Counted from the stretch's first letter, positions 46,813 through 56,113 are shown. The stretch is 64,000 nucleotides of DNA from Bradyrhizobium sp. SK17 (GCF_002831585.1 NZ_CP025113.1:2619001-2683000); one strand, 5' to 3'. The notes: a model not told the origin generated them from the sequence alone. Translations and numbers: made by a program.

Positions 46813-47496
46813 ATGCCCACCTACGCGACGTCAACCGTAGCTGCGCCCATGCCCGATCTCGAAAACCTTCGCAAACAGGCCAAGCTGATCCTGCGCCGGC
46901 ACCGTGATCGCTATCATCCGGTCGCCGCCCAGATCAGGTCCGGCCTGTCCCGCTTCAGCCAGATGACCGATTCCGACATCCTCGCGCACAGCTTCAAGCT
47001 GGGTGATGCGCAGGAGCTGGTCGCGCGGCAGCACGGGTTTGCGAGCTGGCAGGCGCTCAAGATAGGACTCCTGACCATGGTCGATCATGCAGATACCCAA
47101 ACCGCCAAACCCGTCATCACCGCCGCCGAGCCGCAGCTGTTCGTCTCCGAGATCAACGCGGCGTGCGAATTCTTCACGCGCAAGCTCGGTTTCACCGTCG
47201 CCTTTACCTATGGCGAGCCGCCGTACTACGCGCAGGTGGCGCGCGACGTTGCGCGGATCAATCTACGCTGCGTCGCGGCGCCGTTGATCGATGGAGCGTT
47301 GCGCGATCGCGAGCAGCTGCTGGCGGCATCGCTGACGGTTGCGACCGCGGCGGAAATCAAGGCGTTGTTCCTGGAGTATCAGGCGGCTGGCGTAGATTTC
47401 TTCCAGACGCTGCGGCGGGAGCCCTGGGGTGCCAGGGACTTCATCGTCAAGGATCTGGACGGCAATCTGTTGCTATTCGCGGGACCTGCCGAATAA
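46813..47496 (+). CDS. VOC/glyoxalase-fold protein with helical N-terminal domain
   Basis: A 227-residue protein. The first ~85 residues are helical (PDLENLRKQAKLILRRHRDR, HSFKLGDAQELVARQHGFAS), a domain often seen ahead of VOC domains. Residues ~100-225 form the vicinal-oxygen-chelate fold (EPQLFVSEINAACEFFTRKL, GFTVAFTYGEPPYYAQV, FIVKDLDGNLLLFAG). Both metal-ligand positions of active glyoxalases are not obvious, so it may be a bleomycin-resistance-type ligand-binding protein rather than an enzyme. It is monocistronic, 70 bp after the TetR gene; a later in-frame ATG at 46849 (MPDLENL) is an alternative start. Confidence 0.85.
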   Translation: MPTYATSTVAAPMPDLENLRKQAKLILRRHRDRYHPVAAQIRSGLSRFSQMTDSDILAHSFKLGDAQELVARQHGFASWQALKIGLLTMVDHADTQTAKPVITAAEPQLFVSEINAACEFFTRKLGFTVAFTYGEPPYYAQVARDVARINLRCVAAPLIDGALRDREQLLAASLTVATAAEIKALFLEYQAAGVDFFQTLRREPWGARDFIVKDLDGNLLLFAGPAE

Positions 47497-47746
47497 TTGG
47501 CTCGTTGCCGCGACGGCGTAACGAGGTCTGCTCACGCCCTACACGATCGCCTTGGGGGCCAGGGACGCTTGCGGCGTTGGCGGGGCCGGAAACGGGGGCT
47601 GGCTACGAGTTGCATTCGCGCAACATCGTTCGGAAAGAAGGGGTGTTAACCTTCTTTCGCCATTGCGCGACCACGCCGTGAGCAGACAATCCGCATCGTC
47701 ACATGCTTGCAATCTGGCTTCAGAAGAGCCCGTGGAGGCTGGGATA

Positions 47747-48904
47747 ATGAATTCGCGGCGGGTGCGGGCGGCAGCGTTGAGCGGGACGGTGGTTCTGTCG
47801 GGCTGTATTGTTTCGTGGGTTGCGACGTCCGGTGCGGCTGGCATCGACAAGATCGATGCGTCGGTCACCAGTGCATCAGTTGATGATTCCCGCGCACCTA
47901 CAGTCGTCGCCGATGCGGTATCAGCGACATCACCAGCAACTGCCACATCGAGCGCTGCCGTCGACGGCCCTCATGCACCGACCATGAGCGAACGGGAAGC
48001 GGCGGCGACGGCCCATGCTGTGCCGATCGTGCGCGAAACGGAACCTGTCGTCCGGGCCGGGTTGACCGATCCGGCACTGCCGCTGGACATCCAATCTCTC
48101 CCTGCTCCGGCCGCGGACACGCCGGATCCGGAGCCTCGCGTGGCCAGGCCGGCGGTGGACTCCGTCGAAATCCTCGACGAGTGCTGGGACGTCAACGCCT
48201 GCATCGATCGCTATCTGTGGGCGCTCTATCAAAGGACACCCAAGGAAGACACCATCAAGGTGCCAGAGCAGAGGCAGGTGACGGTCAAGAGAAAGAAGAA
48301 GATGGTGACGGTCACCAGAACCTTCACCAGGCTTGTCGATGAGGATTTCGCCTGGAAGGATACCCAGGCAGCGGAAAGAGCCGGCATGCCGATGATGGAC
48401 TACGTCATGGGAGGCGTGGATCGGAGCTTCAAGCTGAAGCTCTTTCATGTGCTTCTCGCGGCGGAACAGGCCGGCCTTTCGCCTGGTATCACCAGCGCCT
48501 TCCGCGATGACTACCGCCAGTCGATTGCAAGCGGGCTGAAGGCGGCCAGCAACAAGTCGTATCACGGCGGCAGCTTCCGTGGCGGCTACGGCCACGGGCT
48601 CGCGGCCGACATCGTCAGCATCGACGGCGCGACTCGCGACGACCGTTGGAAATCGTCGGAGAGGCTCTGGAAATGGGTCGACGCGCACGGCAGGGAGTTT
48701 GGCGTCGCGCGCCCCTACCTCAATTTCGACCCGCCCCATCTGGCGCCGATCGATGGCAAGGAATATGCCGCTCACCGCGGTGGCGGCACTACACCACAGG
48801 CGGCGCTGGACGCGAAGACGCGCAGCCGCCATGCGGCGCGCGATAGTCACGCCGCGGCGAAACGCGCAAAGACCGCGAAGTCATCGAAGGTGCGAACGAT
48901 CTGA
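47747..48904 (+). CDS. Peptidase M15-like (D-Ala-D-Ala carboxypeptidase type) lipoprotein
   Basis: A 385-residue protein. ATG 47747 gives a lipoprotein signal with lipobox LSGC (Cys ~20); a longer frame to 47552 would not. Residues 30-140 are low-complexity, Ala/Thr/Pro-rich and probably span the periplasm. Residues ~225-350 carry M15 features: SPGITSAFRDDYRQSIASGL, YHGGSFRGGYGHGLAADIV (HxxxxxxD-like) and FDPPHLAPI (third ligand His). The enzyme would trim peptidoglycan stem peptides in the periplasm. A basic tail of ~35 residues could bind cell wall or nucleic acid. Activity is inferred; the metal ligands deviate slightly. Confidence 0.78.
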   Translation: MNSRRVRAAALSGTVVLSGCIVSWVATSGAAGIDKIDASVTSASVDDSRAPTVVADAVSATSPATATSSAAVDGPHAPTMSEREAAATAHAVPIVRETEPVVRAGLTDPALPLDIQSLPAPAADTPDPEPRVARPAVDSVEILDECWDVNACIDRYLWALYQRTPKEDTIKVPEQRQVTVKRKKKMVTVTRTFTRLVDEDFAWKDTQAAERAGMPMMDYVMGGVDRSFKLKLFHVLLAAEQAGLSPGITSAFRDDYRQSIASGLKAASNKSYHGGSFRGGYGHGLAADIVSIDGATRDDRWKSSERLWKWVDAHGREFGVARPYLNFDPPHLAPIDGKEYAAHRGGGTTPQAALDAKTRSRHAARDSHAAAKRAKTAKSSKVRTI

Positions 48905-48979
48905 ACTGCGCAAATTGTCGCCTGATGACGGCTCCGGCGTAACCCGCCAGCGTGTTATCCGAAGGGCTCGCAATGACGC

Positions 48980-49855
48980 TTAGAGCGCGCCGCGCTGCTG
49001 CAACAACGCCAGCACCGCGTTGAGGTCGGGCAGCACGGCTGCGCATTTCGCGCGCGTCTCTTCCGTTGGCGGTGCGATGTCCGGCACCATCAGGGTGATC
49101 GCGCCGGCGGTGTGCGCGGCGGCGACGCCGTGGTTGGAGTCCTCGACCGCGATGCAGGCCGCAGGCCGCACACCGAGCCGCGCGGCGGCCTTGAGATAGA
49201 GTGCCGGATCCGGCTTGCCGTGCGTCACGTCGTCGAGCGTCAGCAGTGTCTCGAAGCGATCGCGGATGCCGGCAAGCGTGAGGTTGCGTTCGGCGGAGCG
49301 GCGCGACGACGAAGTGACGATCGCCATCGGGCGTTTCGCCGCGGCGATGGCATCGAGCAGGGCGAGCGTGCCGGGCTTGAGCGGCAGGCCCGCGTCCATC
49401 ATCCGATCGCGATGTTCGATGAAGGCCCGATTGATGTCGTCGAGCGGAAGCGCGGGGCCGTAATGCTCGCGCAGCATCGCCTCGCAGACCGGGCCGGGAA
49501 GCCCGACCATGGCATGGCACAGCGCGACGACGCCGTCAGTGTAGCCGCATGCATTGAGCGCAGCGACGAGGCTCTCGAAGTAGACCTTCTCGGTGTCGAG
49601 CAGCGTGCCGTCCATGTCGAGCAGGATGGCGTCCACGGTCCAGCGTGCGTTCGCCGCTGCCTGCTGTTGCGCAAGTTTCCGCAAGCAGGCCGGGCACAGG
49701 CAGTCGCTGCCGTCGCCCGGCATCGGCAGACGGAAGCTCTCGTCGGAACACCAGCACGATCCCGTCAGCGAGCAGGAGAATTCGCTGCCGCACGCCGTGC
49801 AGGCAAGCCGGCGCGGCGAAGCTTGTTCAGAACGATCGTTCGACGAGAGGTCCAT
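48980..49855 (-). CDS. CWC zinc-binding domain fused to HAD-family phosphatase
   Basis: A 291-residue fusion. Residues ~15-65 form a cysteine-rich module (ACTACGSEFSCSL, CWCSDESF, CLCPACLRKL) like the small CWC family, normally a separate ~70-residue protein. Residues ~73-285 are a HAD hydrolase of the beta-phosphoglucomutase type, with nucleophile motif LLDMDGTLLD, the cap region, and VTSSSRRSAERNL, KPDPALYLKAA and AVEDSNHGVAAA motifs II-IV. The reaction is phosphoryl transfer or hydrolysis on a small phosphorylated sugar. The zinc domain may sense metal or regulate. Monocistronic, divergent from the DUF1800 gene. Confidence 0.88.
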   Translation of the reverse strand: MDLSSNDRSEQASPRRLACTACGSEFSCSLTGSCWCSDESFRLPMPGDGSDCLCPACLRKLAQQQAAANARWTVDAILLDMDGTLLDTEKVYFESLVAALNACGYTDGVVALCHAMVGLPGPVCEAMLREHYGPALPLDDINRAFIEHRDRMMDAGLPLKPGTLALLDAIAAAKRPMAIVTSSSRRSAERNLTLAGIRDRFETLLTLDDVTHGKPDPALYLKAAARLGVRPAACIAVEDSNHGVAAAHTAGAITLMVPDIAPPTEETRAKCAAVLPDLNAVLALLQQRGAL

Positions 49856-49958
49856 TCTAACCGCGATTTAATGCACGAATTAATCTCGGGTTCATCCCGG
49901 ACCGCGCTATGATGCCGCGTAACTGATATAGCCGGGATCGGCCGTTAAGGGAATTCTG

Positions 49959-51527
49959 ATGGCCCGTGATTCGCAAGCGGCGCTGATTGCGCTCAACCGG
50001 TTCGGATTCGGCGCCCGCGGCGGGGCGGCCGGCGATTTCATCAACGCTGCATCCGATCCGCGCGGTTTCGTGCTGGCGGAACTGGCGCGTCCGAACGGGG
50101 CGCTGCTCGAAGTGCCCGGCCTGCTCTCGACGCCGGAACTCGGCAAGCAGGTGTTCGACTATCAGTTCGAGATCAAGCAGGCGCGCGATGCCGCGAAGGC
50201 GGCGCAGCAGGGCGCGAGCGAGACGCCGCCGCAAGGCGCGGACGCCACGGCGCAGCAGCGGCGTAACCTGTCATTGTCGTCGGCCGCCAAGGAAATCGCC
50301 GGCAAGGATCCGGCGATGCAGGCGCAGGCGGCGGATGGCGCCAACGCGGCGATGACGCCGTCCACCACGATGCAGTCATCGGTTAATCCACCGAAGCCGC
50401 CGGCGCAGCCGCTCAACATCATCCAGAAGACGTACCGTGCCGAGGCGCTGGCGCGGCTGCAACGCGGTGTGGTCGCCGATTGCGGATTCGTCGAACGGCT
50501 CGTGGCGTTCTGGTCCAACCATTTCTGCATCTCGGCCAACAAGGGCGCGCTGGCGCGGATGTGGGCCGGCTCATTCGAGCGCGAGGCGATCCGTCCGCAC
50601 GTGCTCGGCCGCTTCTCGGACATGCTGAAGGCGGTCGAGCAGCATCCGGCGATGTTGTTCTTCCTCGACAACCAGCAATCGCTCGGCCCGGACTCGCGCG
50701 CCGGCATCAACCGCCACCGCGGCCTCAACGAGAACCTCGCCCGCGAGATCATGGAGCTGCATACGCTGGGCGTCGACGGCGGCTACACCCAGGGCGACGT
50801 GACGTCGTTCGCGCGGGTCATCACCGGCTGGACCTTCGCCGGACGGCAGGGCCAGCTCGGCGCGCCCGGCAGCTTCGTGTTCAATGCCAACGCGCATGAG
50901 CCCGGCGCCCAGCAGGTGCTGGGCAAGACCTATGCGCAGGCCGGGATCGCGCAGGGCGAGGCGGTGCTGTCGGACATCGCGCGGCATCCCTCGACCGCGA
51001 AATTCATCGCGACCAAGTTCGCGCGCCATTTCGTCGCCGACGATCCGGCGCCGGCGCTGGTGGCGAAGCTGCAAGAGACCTTCACCAAGACCGACGGTGA
51101 TCTCAGGGCGTTCACCACGGCACTCGTTGGGGCCAACGAGGCGTGGCAGGCGCCGCTGACCAAAATGCGCTCGCCGTACGACTTCCTGGTCGCGTCCGGT
51201 CGCCTGCTGGCGCGCAATCCCGAGGACCCGGGGCGCTATCTCAACGGCCTCAATGTGCTCGGCCAGCCGCTGTGGTCGCCGGCCGGGCCGAACGGCTTTC
51301 CGGATACCGCCGCGGCCTGGGCAGCGCCTGAAGGCCTCAAGCTCAGGCTCGACATCTCGGCGCAGGTCGCCTCCCAGCTCGCCGACAAGTTCGATCCGCG
51401 CGACCTGCTCGAGCTGATTGCGGCGGATGCCGCCTCGCCTGAGACGCGGCGCACCATCGAGCGCGCGGAGACGAAGCAGCAGGCGTTGGCGCTGCTGTTG
51501 ATGTCGCCGGAATTCCAGAGGAGATGA
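49959..51527 (+). CDS. DUF1800 family protein
   Basis: A 522-residue protein matching the DUF1800 family: ALIALNRFGFGARGG at the start, VADCGFVERLVAFWSNHF, LARMWAGSFEREAIRPHVLG, NRHRGLNENLAREIMELHTL and FARVITGWTFAGRQGQL are conserved blocks. An Ala/Gln/Pro-rich insert lies at residues ~75-145. The family is found as a two-gene unit with DUF1501 and may act in export or modification of envelope components; the biochemical role is unknown. Its stop overlaps the DUF1501 start by four bases (ATGA). No signal peptide is evident. Confidence 0.93.
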   Translation: MARDSQAALIALNRFGFGARGGAAGDFINAASDPRGFVLAELARPNGALLEVPGLLSTPELGKQVFDYQFEIKQARDAAKAAQQGASETPPQGADATAQQRRNLSLSSAAKEIAGKDPAMQAQAADGANAAMTPSTTMQSSVNPPKPPAQPLNIIQKTYRAEALARLQRGVVADCGFVERLVAFWSNHFCISANKGALARMWAGSFEREAIRPHVLGRFSDMLKAVEQHPAMLFFLDNQQSLGPDSRAGINRHRGLNENLAREIMELHTLGVDGGYTQGDVTSFARVITGWTFAGRQGQLGAPGSFVFNANAHEPGAQQVLGKTYAQAGIAQGEAVLSDIARHPSTAKFIATKFARHFVADDPAPALVAKLQETFTKTDGDLRAFTTALVGANEAWQAPLTKMRSPYDFLVASGRLLARNPEDPGRYLNGLNVLGQPLWSPAGPNGFPDTAAAWAAPEGLKLRLDISAQVASQLADKFDPRDLLELIAADAASPETRRTIERAETKQQALALLLMSPEFQRR

Positions 51528-52753
51528 CGATGGATTGCTCCGAGAGCCTGATGATGCAGGCGACGTCGCGGCGGACGCTGCTGCTCGGCGGTGCCTCGTT
51601 TGCCGCCTGGGCGTATTTGCCGAAATTCGCGCGCGCGGCCGATGGCCGCGATCCGCGCTTCGTCACCATCATCCTGCGCGGCGCGCTCGACGGTCTGGCG
51701 ACGGTCGCGCCGGTCGGCGATCCCGACTATGCCAGCCTGCATGGCGCGATCGCGCTGCGGCCCGATGGGCCGAACGCGGCGTTGATGCTGGATCAGTTCT
51801 TCGGCCTGCATCCGGCGATGCCGGAATTCGCGCGGATGTATCGCGCCAAACAGGCCGCGGTGGTGCATGCGGTGGCGACCTCGTATCGCGACCGTTCGCA
51901 TTTCGATGGCCAGGACGTGCTGGAGAGCGGCTTCTCCGGTCCCGGCCGCGTGCAGTCCGGCTGGCTCAACCGTGCGCTGGAGGCGCTGCCGAAGGGCGAG
52001 CGGGTGATGAGTGCGCTTGCGGTCGGCCCGACCACGGCGCTGGTGCTGCGCGGCGCCGCGCCGACCGTCGGCTGGGCGCCGACGGCGTTGCCGCAGGCCG
52101 CGGACGACACCGCGATGCGGCTGCTCGATCTCTACCAGCACCGCGATCCGGCGCTGGCCAGTGCGCTGACGCAAGGCTTGCAGCTCGAGAAGCAGGCGCA
52201 GGGCGATGAGATGAAGCCGAAGCCCGGTGGTGGTGGCGCGGCGGCAATGCGGCTGGTGGCGCGCGGCGCCGCCAAGCTGATGGCGGCGGACGATGGTCCG
52301 CGGATCGGCGCGCTGGCCTTCGACGGCTGGGATACCCATGCCAATGAGGGCGGCCCGGTCGGCCGGCTGGCGCAACTGCTCGGCGGTCTCGACGGCGCGC
52401 TGGCGGAATTCCAGAGCGGCCTCGGCGCGCGCTGGCGCGATACCGTGATCGTGGTCGCCACCGAATTCGGCCGCACCGCGCGGATCAACGGCACCGAGGG
52501 CACCGACCACGGCACCGGAACCATCGCGCTGCTCGCCGGTGGCGCGGTGAATGGCGGCCGCATGATCACCGACTGGCCCGGTCTGAAGCCGGCCAATCTC
52601 TACCAGGCCCGTGATCTCGCCGCGACCACCGACCTGCGCGCCGTGATCAAGGGCGTGCTGCACGACCAGTTCGGCCTCGGCGAGCGCGTGCTGGCGGACA
52701 CGGTGTTTCCGGACAGCGCGCCGGCGAAGCCGATGAAGGGGCTGGTGGTGTAA
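51524..52753 (+). CDS. DUF1501 family protein (Tat substrate)
   Basis: A 409-residue protein with a twin-arginine signal (SRRTLLLGGASFAAWAYLPK). DUF1501 blocks: DPRFVTIILRGALDGLATVA, LHPAMPEFARMYRAKQAAVV, YRDRSHFDGQDVLESG and EFGRTARINGTEGTDHGTG. The family has an alkaline-phosphatase-like fold in which D/H residues may bind metals. It overlaps the DUF1800 gene by four bases, so the pair is translationally coupled. It is presumably periplasmic with DUF1800 as its partner. The segment QAQGDEMKPKPGGGGAAAMR is an Ala/Gly-rich insert. Confidence 0.93.
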   Translation: MTMDCSESLMMQATSRRTLLLGGASFAAWAYLPKFARAADGRDPRFVTIILRGALDGLATVAPVGDPDYASLHGAIALRPDGPNAALMLDQFFGLHPAMPEFARMYRAKQAAVVHAVATSYRDRSHFDGQDVLESGFSGPGRVQSGWLNRALEALPKGERVMSALAVGPTTALVLRGAAPTVGWAPTALPQAADDTAMRLLDLYQHRDPALASALTQGLQLEKQAQGDEMKPKPGGGGAAAMRLVARGAAKLMAADDGPRIGALAFDGWDTHANEGGPVGRLAQLLGGLDGALAEFQSGLGARWRDTVIVVATEFGRTARINGTEGTDHGTGTIALLAGGAVNGGRMITDWPGLKPANLYQARDLAATTDLRAVIKGVLHDQFGLGERVLADTVFPDSAPAKPMKGLVV

Positions 52754-52771
52754 GCGCGCCACAACCACGGC

Positions 52772-52892
52772 GTCGTCCCGGCGAAGGCCGGGACCCATTG
52801 CCACCGAACTCGATTGTTGGAAAACGCTGGAGCCACAGCGACGCCATAACCGCATATCTGTGGTTATGGGTCCCGGCCTTCGACGGGACGAC
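52772..52892. repeat. Inverted-repeat element, family D, copy 2
   Basis: Arms 52772-52800 and 52866-52892 (gtcgtcccggcgaaggccgg / ccggccttcgacgggacgac) are inverted and closely match the element at 32424-32546. It fills the gap between convergent genes. Confidence 0.8.
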
Positions 52893-52900
52893 GCCGGTAA

Positions 52901-53842
52901 TTACCCCTTCGTGATCCCGTCGATCTCCGCCATCTCCTCCGCCGTCAGCTTCCAGTTGATCGCTTTCACGTTCTGCTCGACCTGCTCGGGGCGGGTGGCA
53001 CCGGCGATCACGCTTGCGACTTGCGGGCGGGCGGCGAGCCAGGAGAAGGCGAGTTCGAGCATGGTGTGGCCGCGCGCCTGCGCGAAGGCTTGCAGCTTCT
53101 CGACGATGGCCTCGTTGCGTGGCGTCACGTAACGATCCTTCAGCGCCGGCGATTTGGCGAAGCGGGTGTCGGCGGGAGCGGCGGCGCCGCGCTGGTATTT
53201 GCCGGTCAACAGGCCGCTTGCGAGCGGGAAGAACGGCAGCAGGCCGAGATTGTAGGCTTGCGCCGCCGGCAGCAGGTCCTTCTCGATGTCGCGCACCACG
53301 AGGCTGTATTCGTCCTGGCAGGACACGAAGCGGCTCACGTTCATCTGCCGCGCGACATATTCCGCCTCCGCGATGCGCCAGGCCGGGAAGTTGGAGTTGC
53401 CGATGTAACGCACCTTGCCCTGGCGGACGAGATCGTCGAGCGCGCGAAGCGTCTCGTCGATCGGCGTCAGCGGGTCGTAATCGTGCTGCTGGTAGAGATC
53501 GATGTAGTCGGTCTTCAGCCGCGTCAGGCTCGCTTCGACCGCCGACATGATGTAGCGCCGCGAGGCGCCCTGTTTGGTACCGTCGGTCGCCATCGGCTTG
53601 GCGTATTTGGTCGCGAGCACGACGTCCTTGCGGCGATCGCCCAGCACGGTGCCGAGCACGGTCTCCGAGCCGCCCATGCCGGCATAGATGTCGGCGGTGT
53701 CGAACAGCGTGATGCCGAGGTCAATCGCCTTGTGGATCACCTTGCGCGAGGTTTCGAGATCGGTGCGCTGGCCGAAATTGTTGCAGCCGATGCCGACTGC
53801 GGACACGCGCAGGCCGGAGCCGCCGAGATTGCGAATTTCCAT
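52901..53842 (-). CDS. Aldo/keto reductase
   Basis: A 313-residue (beta/alpha)8 enzyme. The catalytic Asp/Tyr (FDTADIYAGMGGSE, ~48-55), Lys (VVLATKYAKP, ~80) and His region (DLYQQHDYDPLTPI, ~125) are present; the C-terminal NADPH-binding SVIAGATRPEQVEQN (~280) is the family motif. The fold and length suit AKR13-like or general-stress reductases that reduce aldehydes or ketones with NADPH. ATG 53842 (MEIRNLGGSGLRVSAVGIG) is supported by family alignment and AGGATTG upstream; a longer frame to 53905 is a shadow. Convergent with DUF1501. Confidence 0.94.
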   Translation of the reverse strand: MEIRNLGGSGLRVSAVGIGCNNFGQRTDLETSRKVIHKAIDLGITLFDTADIYAGMGGSETVLGTVLGDRRKDVVLATKYAKPMATDGTKQGASRRYIMSAVEASLTRLKTDYIDLYQQHDYDPLTPIDETLRALDDLVRQGKVRYIGNSNFPAWRIAEAEYVARQMNVSRFVSCQDEYSLVVRDIEKDLLPAAQAYNLGLLPFFPLASGLLTGKYQRGAAAPADTRFAKSPALKDRYVTPRNEAIVEKLQAFAQARGHTMLELAFSWLAARPQVASVIAGATRPEQVEQNVKAINWKLTAEEMAEIDGITKG

Positions 53843-53942
53843 GAGACAATCCTGTGGGATAGGCGAGGGGTCGCGCATTGTGACGGTCGCGTCGCGGGCC
53901 GGCAAGGTGTCGCCCTACCGCCGATCGTGCATGGCAATGCCG

Positions 53943-53988
53943 CAAAAAAAGCGGTCCCGGTCAGACGCGGCGACTGACGGGGACCGCT
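53943..53988 (-). terminator. Rho-independent terminator for the GNAT gene at 54099
   Basis: A 15-base stem (53950-53964 with 53974-53988, one mismatch) around a nine-base loop, followed on the minus strand by seven T residues. Confidence 0.9.
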
Positions 53989-54098
53989 CGGGGCGCGAGA
54001 TCTGAGACGGGGGGCCTGATCTTACGCAAGCAAAAGCCTAGCCGGGCTTTGTAACGCGCCGGTGACATCTCTGTGCAATCCACAAACCGCGATCGTGC

Positions 54099-54560
54099 TC
54101 AGAGAATCTTGCGATAGATGACGAAGCCGGGCTTGTCCGCGACCTTATCGTAAAGCTGCATTGCGGTGTGGTTGGTCTCGTGTGTCTGCCAGTAGACGCG
54201 CGGCGATCCCACAAGCCGGGCCTGGGCGTAGACGCCGTTGATCAAGGCGCGGCCGACGCCCTTGCCGCGCGCGGCCTGGCCGGTGAACAGGTCCTGCAAG
54301 TAGCAGGTCGGGGCGATCGCCGTGGTCGACCGGTGAAACAGATAGTGCGTCAACCCGAGCAGTGTGCCGCCGGCGTCGGCGACGAGTGCATGCACCGGCT
54401 CATAGGCATCGAAGAAACGCTGCCACGTCATCGCGGTGATCTCGGGCGCGAGCGCGGTCGGTCCGGACCGCCCATAGAAGGCATTGTAGCCGTCCCACAA
54501 GGGAAGCCACTGGTCGTAGTCGTCGCGCGTGACGAAGCGGATGGTAACGTCGTCGGCCAT
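54099..54560 (-). CDS. GNAT N-acetyltransferase
   Basis: A 153-residue GNAT enzyme: TIRFVTRDDYDQWLPLWDGY start, then LLGLTHYLFHRSTTA, the acetyl-CoA loop QAARGKGVGRALINGVYAQA (Q/RxxGxG/A, ~92-110) and YWQTHETNHTAMQLYDKVAD, typical of GNAT proteins acting on small molecules or amino groups. Length and start are normal. It ends near a clear terminator. The substrate is unknown. Confidence 0.93.
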   Translation of the reverse strand: MADDVTIRFVTRDDYDQWLPLWDGYNAFYGRSGPTALAPEITAMTWQRFFDAYEPVHALVADAGGTLLGLTHYLFHRSTTAIAPTCYLQDLFTGQAARGKGVGRALINGVYAQARLVGSPRVYWQTHETNHTAMQLYDKVADKPGFVIYRKIL

Positions 54561-54649
54561 GATCGATCCTGCGTTGCGCGATGCGTGCGCATCGCTGCAA
54601 TCTTCTATCGGGGCGGAGATGCAGGATCAATTGCGAACGAGGGCGCGCC

Positions 54650-55465
54650 TCACTCGGCGGCGCGCATGAGCCGCGCCAGATGGCGTTCGCGCCCGGCGCG
54701 CCGGGCGCGATATTCGTCGGCCCGGGCGGGATCGTCGGTGTGGCGGACCAGGTCGGTCACCGGCGTGTAGCTCAGCATGCGGCCACCGTCCGGCAGCGCG
54801 GTGCAGCTGAAGCGCAGCACCTGGCCGTCGGCGAGATCGAGGTTGATCGGCGTGGAATCGCCTGCGCGCATCATCTCGATGCGCTTGGTGATGAACGCGC
54901 TCAGCTCGTCTTCCGGCAGTTCGTAGGCGCCGGTGTCGCGGCCATGATACATCAGCGCGACGAAGGGCGGCTTGCTCTCGGCCTGGGCATCCGTCAGCGC
55001 GAAATAATCGCGGAAGGCGCGGTTGATGAATTCGGCGCGGGTGTCGGCATCGAGCAGCACGATGCCGATGTCGACCTGGTCGAGCGCAGCGGCGAGCCGT
55101 GCCGCGGTGGCGTGATGCTGCTGGTCTGCGGCAAAGGCGTCGATCCATTTTTGTCGCAGCATCCCGGTGATCAAGGCGGTGCCGGCGGCGGTCGCGGCCA
55201 GCATCAGCATCCGCGCCACGTCGGCGGCGTCGTATCCGGGCAGCGCGCGATGATCGAGGAAGAACAGCGCCGAGGCGGCCACCGCGGTCGCCGCCGAGAT
55301 CAGTCCGGAGGTGATGCCGTTGATCGAACTCGCCAGCGCGACGATGCAGACGAACAGCGGTGCGGGATTGGGAACCGCGACGACCAGGCGATCGATCAGG
55401 AAGGCGGCGAGCGCTGTGATCGCCGTCAAGGCCGGACCTGAAATGGCACGCCATTCGAACCGCAT
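54650..55465 (-). CDS. Membrane protein with DUF4118-like and PAS domains, no kinase domain
   Basis: A 271-residue protein. Residues ~10-105 contain four hydrophobic helices (ALTAITALAAFLIDRLVV, LFVCIVALASSINGITSGLI, AATAVAASALFFLDHRA, MLMLAATAAGTALITGML), like the membrane part of DUF4118 sensors. A PAS module follows (LAAALDQVDIGIVLLDADTR ... FINRAFRDYFAL, ~125-240) and ends in LSYTPVTDLVRHTD. Histidine-kinase, GGDEF or other output domains are absent; the stop comes directly after the PAS. It may be an independent sensor or relay partner, or a truncated kinase. Confidence 0.8.
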   Translation of the reverse strand: MRFEWRAISGPALTAITALAAFLIDRLVVAVPNPAPLFVCIVALASSINGITSGLISAATAVAASALFFLDHRALPGYDAADVARMLMLAATAAGTALITGMLRQKWIDAFAADQQHHATAARLAAALDQVDIGIVLLDADTRAEFINRAFRDYFALTDAQAESKPPFVALMYHGRDTGAYELPEDELSAFITKRIEMMRAGDSTPINLDLADGQVLRFSCTALPDGGRMLSYTPVTDLVRHTDDPARADEYRARRAGRERHLARLMRAAE

Positions 55466-55680
55466 GCGCGTTCTCGCTGTCTGTTTGTCAAACGAACGAC
55501 AGGCCCATAGTTTGACGACAGCGCCGCAACGGCGCCGGCATTTCCGCTCCGACTGTTAAGAGGCGGTTGCCGCGGCCAGGCGAGCTTTCGCAGCCTTCAA
55601 TTCAAATGATATGCAGATCGGCATTGAACCCGGTTTCGAGCCTGCCGGTTGCCGCCTGCCTTGCCCGCAAGAGGACATCG

Positions 55681-56034
55681 ATGCCCGCCATTTCGCCGTC
55701 GCTGCTGCCGATCCTGATGCTGTTCGCGTCGAATGTCTTCATGACCTTTGCCTGGTACGGTCATCTCAAGTTCAAGAATCATCCGCTCCCCATCGTCATC
55801 ATGGTGAGTTGGGGCATCGCGTTCTTCGAATACTGGTTGGCGGTGCCGGCCAATCGCTGGGGCAGTGCGGTCTACTCGGCGGCGCAGCTCAAGACCATGC
55901 AGGAGGTGATCACGCTGGTCGTGTTCGCCGGCTTCTCGGTGCTGTACCTGAAGGAGCCGCTGGGCTGGAATCACGCGCTCGGATTTGCCTTCATCGCCGC
56001 CGGCGCGTTCTTCATCTTCCACAAATGGAGCTAG
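55681..56034 (+). CDS. DUF486 family membrane protein
   Basis: A 117-residue inner-membrane protein with four helices (SLLPILMLFASNVFMTFAWY, LPIVIMVSWGIAFFEYWLAV, MQEVITLVVFAGFSVLYL, NHALGFAFIAAGAFFIFHK). The NVFMTFAWYGHLKF and FFEYWLAVPANRWG motifs identify DUF486, a small drug/metabolite-transporter-like family. ATG 55681 has an AGAGGACATCG site; upstream codons are excluded. The function is unknown, although the fold suggests an efflux or flippase monomer. Confidence 0.9.
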   Translation: MPAISPSLLPILMLFASNVFMTFAWYGHLKFKNHPLPIVIMVSWGIAFFEYWLAVPANRWGSAVYSAAQLKTMQEVITLVVFAGFSVLYLKEPLGWNHALGFAFIAAGAFFIFHKWS

Positions 56035-56113
56035 ACGTTGCGCACCGTCATGGCCCGGCACAAGGCCGGGCATGACGAGGTTGCGTTGAGCGCAAATGCA
56101 TTTGCCCGGCGCT

